From Lachnospiraceae bacterium (GTDB lineage Bacteria; Bacillota; Clostridia; Lachnospirales; Lachnospiraceae): a stretch of 33,716 nucleotides of DNA. Numbering within the stretch: the stretch's first letter is position 1; each line of letters opens with the position of its first letter. Positions 31,058-33,716 of this stretch are shown in pieces. Made by a program: the position numbers and the translations under genes. Under the pieces are notes generated by a model, which ran no database searches, was not told the DNA's origin, and saw nothing but the letters and a program-made list of their open reading frames with translations. Location of the stretch: positions 1 through 33,716 of the forward strand of contig JAGCUO010000074.1 in assembly GCA_017962825.1 (NCBI GenBank), in the 5' to 3' direction.

Positions 31058-31810
31058 ATGAAGGATTTAACTGTTTCAATCGTAGCATTTAATGATGAAG
31101 AGGATGTGCTTAATGCGGTCTCATCGATTGAAGAGCACACCCCTTCTTTAATTGCAAAGACTATCTACATAATTGATAACAGTGACAGGGAAAATAACCT
31201 GAGGTCTTCTCTTTCCAAATTTGAAGATGTCGTATATTTAAAGCAGGAAAAAAACTGCGGATTCGGTGCTGGTCACAACAAGGTACTGGATCTCATTGAT
31301 TCCAAATATCACGCAATAGTCAATCCGGATATCATTCTTAAAGAAGACGCATTCACTCCTCTTCTGTCTTATATGGACAGGTACGATTGCGGAATGGTCG
31401 CTCCCAGGATACTTGATGAACAGGGAAATCTGTTAAGAGCATACAGGCTGGATCCCACTCCTTTTGACATGTTTATCAGAATGTTCCTGAAGGGAATGTT
31501 CAAAAAAAGAAAAGCACGCCATACCATGCAGGATATGGATTACGATAAGCCTTTTAAAGTTCCTTTTGTACAGGGAAGCTTTCTGGTAATAAGATCGAAT
31601 CTTTTCAAAAGATTAAACGGATTCGATGAAAGATTCTTTCTGTATATGGAAGATGCGGATCTTTGCAGAAGAGTAAACGCTGTATCAACTCTTATGTATT
31701 GTCCCGATGCATCCGTTGTCCATCTGTGGGGACGGGGCTCCCACAAAAGTCTCAAGCTGTTCAAAATGCATGTCACATCTATGATCAGATATTTCAGAAA
31801 GTGGAAATAA
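31058..31810 (+). CDS. GT2-family glycosyltransferase
   Basis: A 250-residue GT-A transferase, close to rhamnosyltransferase-like members. Start TVSIVAFNDEEDVLNAVSS, nucleotide-binding IDNSDRENN, GFGAGHNKVLD, the metal-binding NPD (VNPDIIL), and C-terminal GFDERFFLYMEDADLCRR. It should add a sugar to the lipid-linked unit started by the preceding transferase, at the cytoplasmic face of the membrane. It starts 2 bp after that gene's stop. AAGG abuts the ATG, so it relies on coupled translation. The donor and acceptor sugars cannot be told. A strong terminator ends the two-gene unit; no flippase or polymerase is present here. Confidence 0.92.
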   Translation: MKDLTVSIVAFNDEEDVLNAVSSIEEHTPSLIAKTIYIIDNSDRENNLRSSLSKFEDVVYLKQEKNCGFGAGHNKVLDLIDSKYHAIVNPDIILKEDAFTPLLSYMDRYDCGMVAPRILDEQGNLLRAYRLDPTPFDMFIRMFLKGMFKKRKARHTMQDMDYDKPFKVPFVQGSFLVIRSNLFKRLNGFDERFFLYMEDADLCRRVNAVSTLMYCPDASVVHLWGRGSHKSLKLFKMHVTSMIRYFRKWK

Positions 31811-31811
31811 A

Positions 31812-31843
31812 AAATGCCCCCGCTCATCAGAGCAGGGGCATTT
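31812..31843. terminator. Bidirectional terminator
   Basis: AAATGCCCC-CGCTC pairs with GAGC-A-GGGGCATTT around ATCA, GC-rich in the middle and A/T-rich at the ends. It stops the GT2 gene and the convergent flagellin-unit gene. Confidence 0.85.
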
Positions 31844-31846
31844 CAA

Positions 31847-32659
31847 TTATCTGGTAAGATTTACTTCAAATGCCGCATTTGAAGTATTATTATCTTCAAT
31901 GGTCTTTCCGTAAAGAGCATCCTGAACAGCTTCCCGTTCCTCTCTTGTCTCATAACCCGATCCGAATTCCTCACCGGTCACATTACGTCTCAGACTTTCA
32001 TTCGCTTCAAGTCCGACCTGTGCCTGAACCTCGGTAGCGCTGAGTTCAGCATTTTCCTGTTTTGAATCCTCGATCTTATCTTTACGGGAATCAATCTCCT
32101 GATTATATGCGTAACTCGATATCTGCCCGGTCAGATACATTCTTTCAAGTTCCGAATCAGACATGGATGTGTAACTGATCTGCGTCTGTGCTTTTCTGTC
32201 AGCTGCTCTGGTATCAGCATCCTTTTCCCTGATCTGATCCTGAAGAATTTCCTTGGCCTCATCGGCTCTTTCCTGAGCCTCGCGTATCTGTTCCCTGATC
32301 CTTTCCTCTTTACGTTCTTCTTGGACGGATGCGTTTTTCGCCGCCTGAGTTTTTGCCACGTTCTGTTCTCTTTCGAGAGACACTTTTGCTTCCTTATCGT
32401 CATCCGTACGTTCCGCTTCCTTTGTCTTGTTGAAAACAAAACCGTCGGATAATCTGTCGTAGCTCTCTGGTCTGGCCTGAACGGTATCTCCGTCATCGGA
32501 TACGGCGACAACATTTTCAAAAGCTGGAGAAACTTCGTTTTTGGTTTCAACGGGATTAACAGTCTGTCCTACATTTTCATGAATGGAGGACGGTTTGTTA
32601 ACCGGTGTGACAGGTTCAGCATCTACATAAATGGTTTTGGTTATATTAATCTCTGGCAT
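31847..32659 (-). CDS. Coiled-coil protein of unknown function next to flagellin
   Basis: A 270-residue soluble, highly charged protein. AAAGGAGG sits 8 bases before the ATG. Residues 1-85 are low-complexity with many Pro, Val and Asn. Residues about 85-165 form a long Arg/Glu/Ala-rich coiled coil (EERKEERIREQIREAQERAD). Then comes a short globular-looking motif SELERMYLTGQISSYAYNQEI, a second helix and a disordered tail. No signal peptide or enzyme motif is visible. It is 20 bp behind the flagellin-like gene in the same transcript, so a flagellar role such as chaperone, length control or cap is possible. I do not recognise the family. Confidence 0.75.
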   Translation of the reverse strand: MPEINITKTIYVDAEPVTPVNKPSSIHENVGQTVNPVETKNEVSPAFENVVAVSDDGDTVQARPESYDRLSDGFVFNKTKEAERTDDDKEAKVSLEREQNVAKTQAAKNASVQEERKEERIREQIREAQERADEAKEILQDQIREKDADTRAADRKAQTQISYTSMSDSELERMYLTGQISSYAYNQEIDSRKDKIEDSKQENAELSATEVQAQVGLEANESLRRNVTGEEFGSGYETREEREAVQDALYGKTIEDNNTSNAAFEVNLTR

Positions 32660-32679
32660 ATCCGGTCCTCCTTTCTAAA

Positions 32680-33453
32680 TTATTGAAAAAGCCGGCCCAT
32701 TTTGTTTTCCTCTTCCTCTTCGCGTTTCTTCTGCATCATCACGGAGATGGTATCGAGGAGTCTTTGTTTATCAAGATTACCTACTGCTTTTGCTACATCA
32801 AGATCTTCAAGTCTTGATTGTGATGCGGTTACATTATATACACCGATCTGATTGATGTTATAGAGATGCTCGAGTGAATTCTGAGTTGCTCCCGCATCGC
32901 TTCTCATGGAAGATACTTTCTCAAGTGCTTTGTCGATGTCCTTAAGATCAAAATCACCGGTCACATCAAAGTCCTTGATGCCAAGAGCTTCGAGAGTTGA
33001 ATCCGCTCCTTTGATCTTAACGCTTCCACCGTTTCCGTCGGTAGCGATCTCCAGATCACCGGTACTACCGTCCAGGAGATTCTTCTCATTGTAAGTGGTG
33101 ACACTTGCAACATTCTGAATTCCTTCCTTAAGCTGATCGATCTCTTTTTGATAGATAGCCCTGTCCGAATCACCGACAGTAAAAGTATTTGAAGCCGCAA
33201 CCGCCAGTTCCTTGATCCTCTGGAGATAATCGGTAACTTCTCCGAGAGCACTGTCCTGAATCTTGATGGCATCTATTCCGGAGGAAACATTCTTAGATCC
33301 CTGCTCGAGACCGCGAACCTGAGAATTCATCTTCTCGGAAATGGCAAGTTCCGCTGCACCGTCCGCAGCAGTCTGAAGCTGTTTGCCGCTGGAGATCTTA
33401 CCGTAAAGTGACTGATATCCGCTGCCCTGACTTATTCCGCCGATAGAACTCAT
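32680..33453 (-). CDS. Atypical flagellin-family protein
   Basis: A 257-residue protein started at ATG 33453, with AAAGGAGG 5 bases upstream; the open frame upstream has no binding site. Flagellin N-domain: KISSGKQLQTAADGAAELAISEKM (in part), VRGLEQGSKNVSSGIDAIKIQDSALGEV. The small centre (about 120-190) replaces the usual surface domain. The C-domain (SLEHLYNINQIGVYNVTASQSRLEDLDVAK in part) is recognisable but ends in KKREEEEENKMGRLFQ instead of the usual LLR tail. The N-terminus, MSSIGGISQGSG, also lacks the typical IN-N-A-A start. It could be a minor filament or junction protein, or a flagellin-like regulator. A sigma-A-type rather than sigma-28 promoter precedes it. Confidence 0.82.
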   Translation of the reverse strand: MSSIGGISQGSGYQSLYGKISSGKQLQTAADGAAELAISEKMNSQVRGLEQGSKNVSSGIDAIKIQDSALGEVTDYLQRIKELAVAASNTFTVGDSDRAIYQKEIDQLKEGIQNVASVTTYNEKNLLDGSTGDLEIATDGNGGSVKIKGADSTLEALGIKDFDVTGDFDLKDIDKALEKVSSMRSDAGATQNSLEHLYNINQIGVYNVTASQSRLEDLDVAKAVGNLDKQRLLDTISVMMQKKREEEEENKMGRLFQ

Positions 33454-33524
33454 ACGTACCTCCTTTACCGATTTCAATACATCCCTGTACCTATTGCTTA
33501 TCTTCAGATTCTTATTCACTTTGA

Positions 33525-33553
33525 ATTATACAGCGCGCTATAAAAAATTACAA
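33525..33553 (-). promoter_or_regulatory. Promoter of the flagellin-like gene
   Basis: TTGTAA (33548-33553), 17-base spacer, TATAAT (33525-33530) on the minus strand. The spacer carries the palindrome AGCGCGCT. No sigma-28 element (TAAA...GCCGATAA) is seen. The leader is about 65 bases. Confidence 0.75.
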
Positions 33554-33561
33554 AACAAAAA

Positions 33562-33589
33562 ATCCCGAAGCCCATATGAGCTCCGGGAT
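33562..33589 (-). terminator. Terminator after the Lys/Ala-rich gene
   Basis: ATCCCG pairs with CGGGAT, with AGC/GCT pairs inside. On the minus strand it is followed by six T. It lies 26 bp past the stop at 33616. Confidence 0.8.
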
Positions 33590-33615
33590 CTTTATCAGTT
33601 CCGTTTTAAAAAGGA

Positions 33616-33716
33616 TTATTTGGTAGCCTTCTTAGCAGGTGCCTTCTTAGCGGTGGTAGCCTTCTTTGCTACTGCCTTCTTAGCGGTGGTAGCCTTCTTT
33701 GCTACTGCCTTCTTAG
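33616..33716 (-). CDS. Lys/Ala-rich histone-H1-like tail, partial
   Basis: I read this by hand: the stop TAA is at 33616-33618 and the frame is open to the window edge (33 codons and 2 bases). The visible C-terminus is made of KKA units: KKAVAKKATTA repeated, then KKAPAKKATK. Such tails occur in histone-H1-like proteins and in HU-type nucleoid proteins with extensions, where they bind DNA or RNA by charge. The N-terminal domain lies outside the window, so the exact protein cannot be named. A terminator follows. Confidence 0.8.
   Translation of the reverse strand, partial: KKAVAKKATTAKKAVAKKATTAKKAPAKKATK
33641..33716 (-). repeat. 33-bp tandem repeat in the Lys/Ala-rich tail
   Basis: Two identical 33-base units (33641-33673 and 33674-33706) and ten bases of a third. 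Each encodes the 11-residue unit KKAVAKKATTA. Identity at the DNA level, third positions included, points to recent expansion or slippage. Confidence 0.9.

Noticed and set aside
33641-33716. 33-bp direct repeats as a possible CRISPR array
   Set aside because: The units are back-to-back with no spacers and encode a Lys/Ala repeat in an open frame ending in a stop and a terminator.

Overview
The window looks like a chromosomal segment of a motile, fibre-degrading anaerobe of the Lachnospiraceae (Butyrivibrio / Pseudobutyrivibrio / Roseburia type). I infer this from protein style and gene content: hexuronate and 2-keto-3-deoxygluconate (KDG) catabolism, cytoplasmic GH2 and GH3 glycosidases, a flagellin-like gene, strong AGGAGG ribosome binding sites and TTGNNA-N17-TATAAT promoters. 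No rRNA is present to confirm it.

Layout. (1) 1-2935: the edge of a probable integrated element. It holds a partial NUDIX gene, an Ig-like lipoprotein, a palindrome-rich non-coding stretch and a tyrosine recombinase that ends 27 bp from the 3' end of tRNA-Leu(AAG). (2) 3171-5931: an EamA-type transporter facing two overlapping membrane-protein genes, the larger resembling DUF6056. (3) 6045-8974: an operon for a gluconate 5-dehydrogenase/KduD-type SDR, a KDPG aldolase with a VOC extension, and KDG kinase. Upstream lie a palindrome and a candidate small RNA with its own promoter and terminator (9035-9123). (4) 9153-16776: a signalling block, all on the minus strand. In transcription order it holds a GGDEF-like/EAL protein, a small lipoprotein with five VYGPP motifs, a radical SAM/SPASM enzyme, then a 7-TM EAL phosphodiesterase overlapping a 7-TM hybrid histidine kinase. 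(5) 16804-28562: a carbohydrate region with a GH3 enzyme, a divergent AraC regulator, a 1138-residue GH2 enzyme, a sialate-O-acetylesterase-type esterase, uxuB and uxuA. (6) 28585-31843: an MscS channel, then an exopolysaccharide sugar-phosphate transferase and a GT2 glycosyltransferase. (7) 31847-33716: a coiled-coil protein of unknown function, an unusual flagellin, and the Lys/Ala-rich tail of a histone-H1-like protein cut by the window end.

How they fit. The glycosidases and esterase have no signal peptide, so they should trim imported oligosaccharides in the cytoplasm. UxuB and UxuA turn fructuronate into KDG; KdgK and KdgA split it to pyruvate and glyceraldehyde-3-phosphate. The uronate isomerase (UxaC) and the sugar transporter are not here.

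The strongest candidate for an undescribed system is the lipoprotein / radical SAM pair at 13467-15025. A lipobox-bearing protein repeats VYGPP five times, and an rSAM/SPASM maturase starts 11 bp after it. Together they look like a post-translationally modified surface lipoprotein, embedded among cyclic-di-GMP enzymes. From memory it resembles the Bacteroidetes rSAM-plus-lipoprotein pairs (TIGR04133/TIGR04134), but with a multi-repeat substrate.
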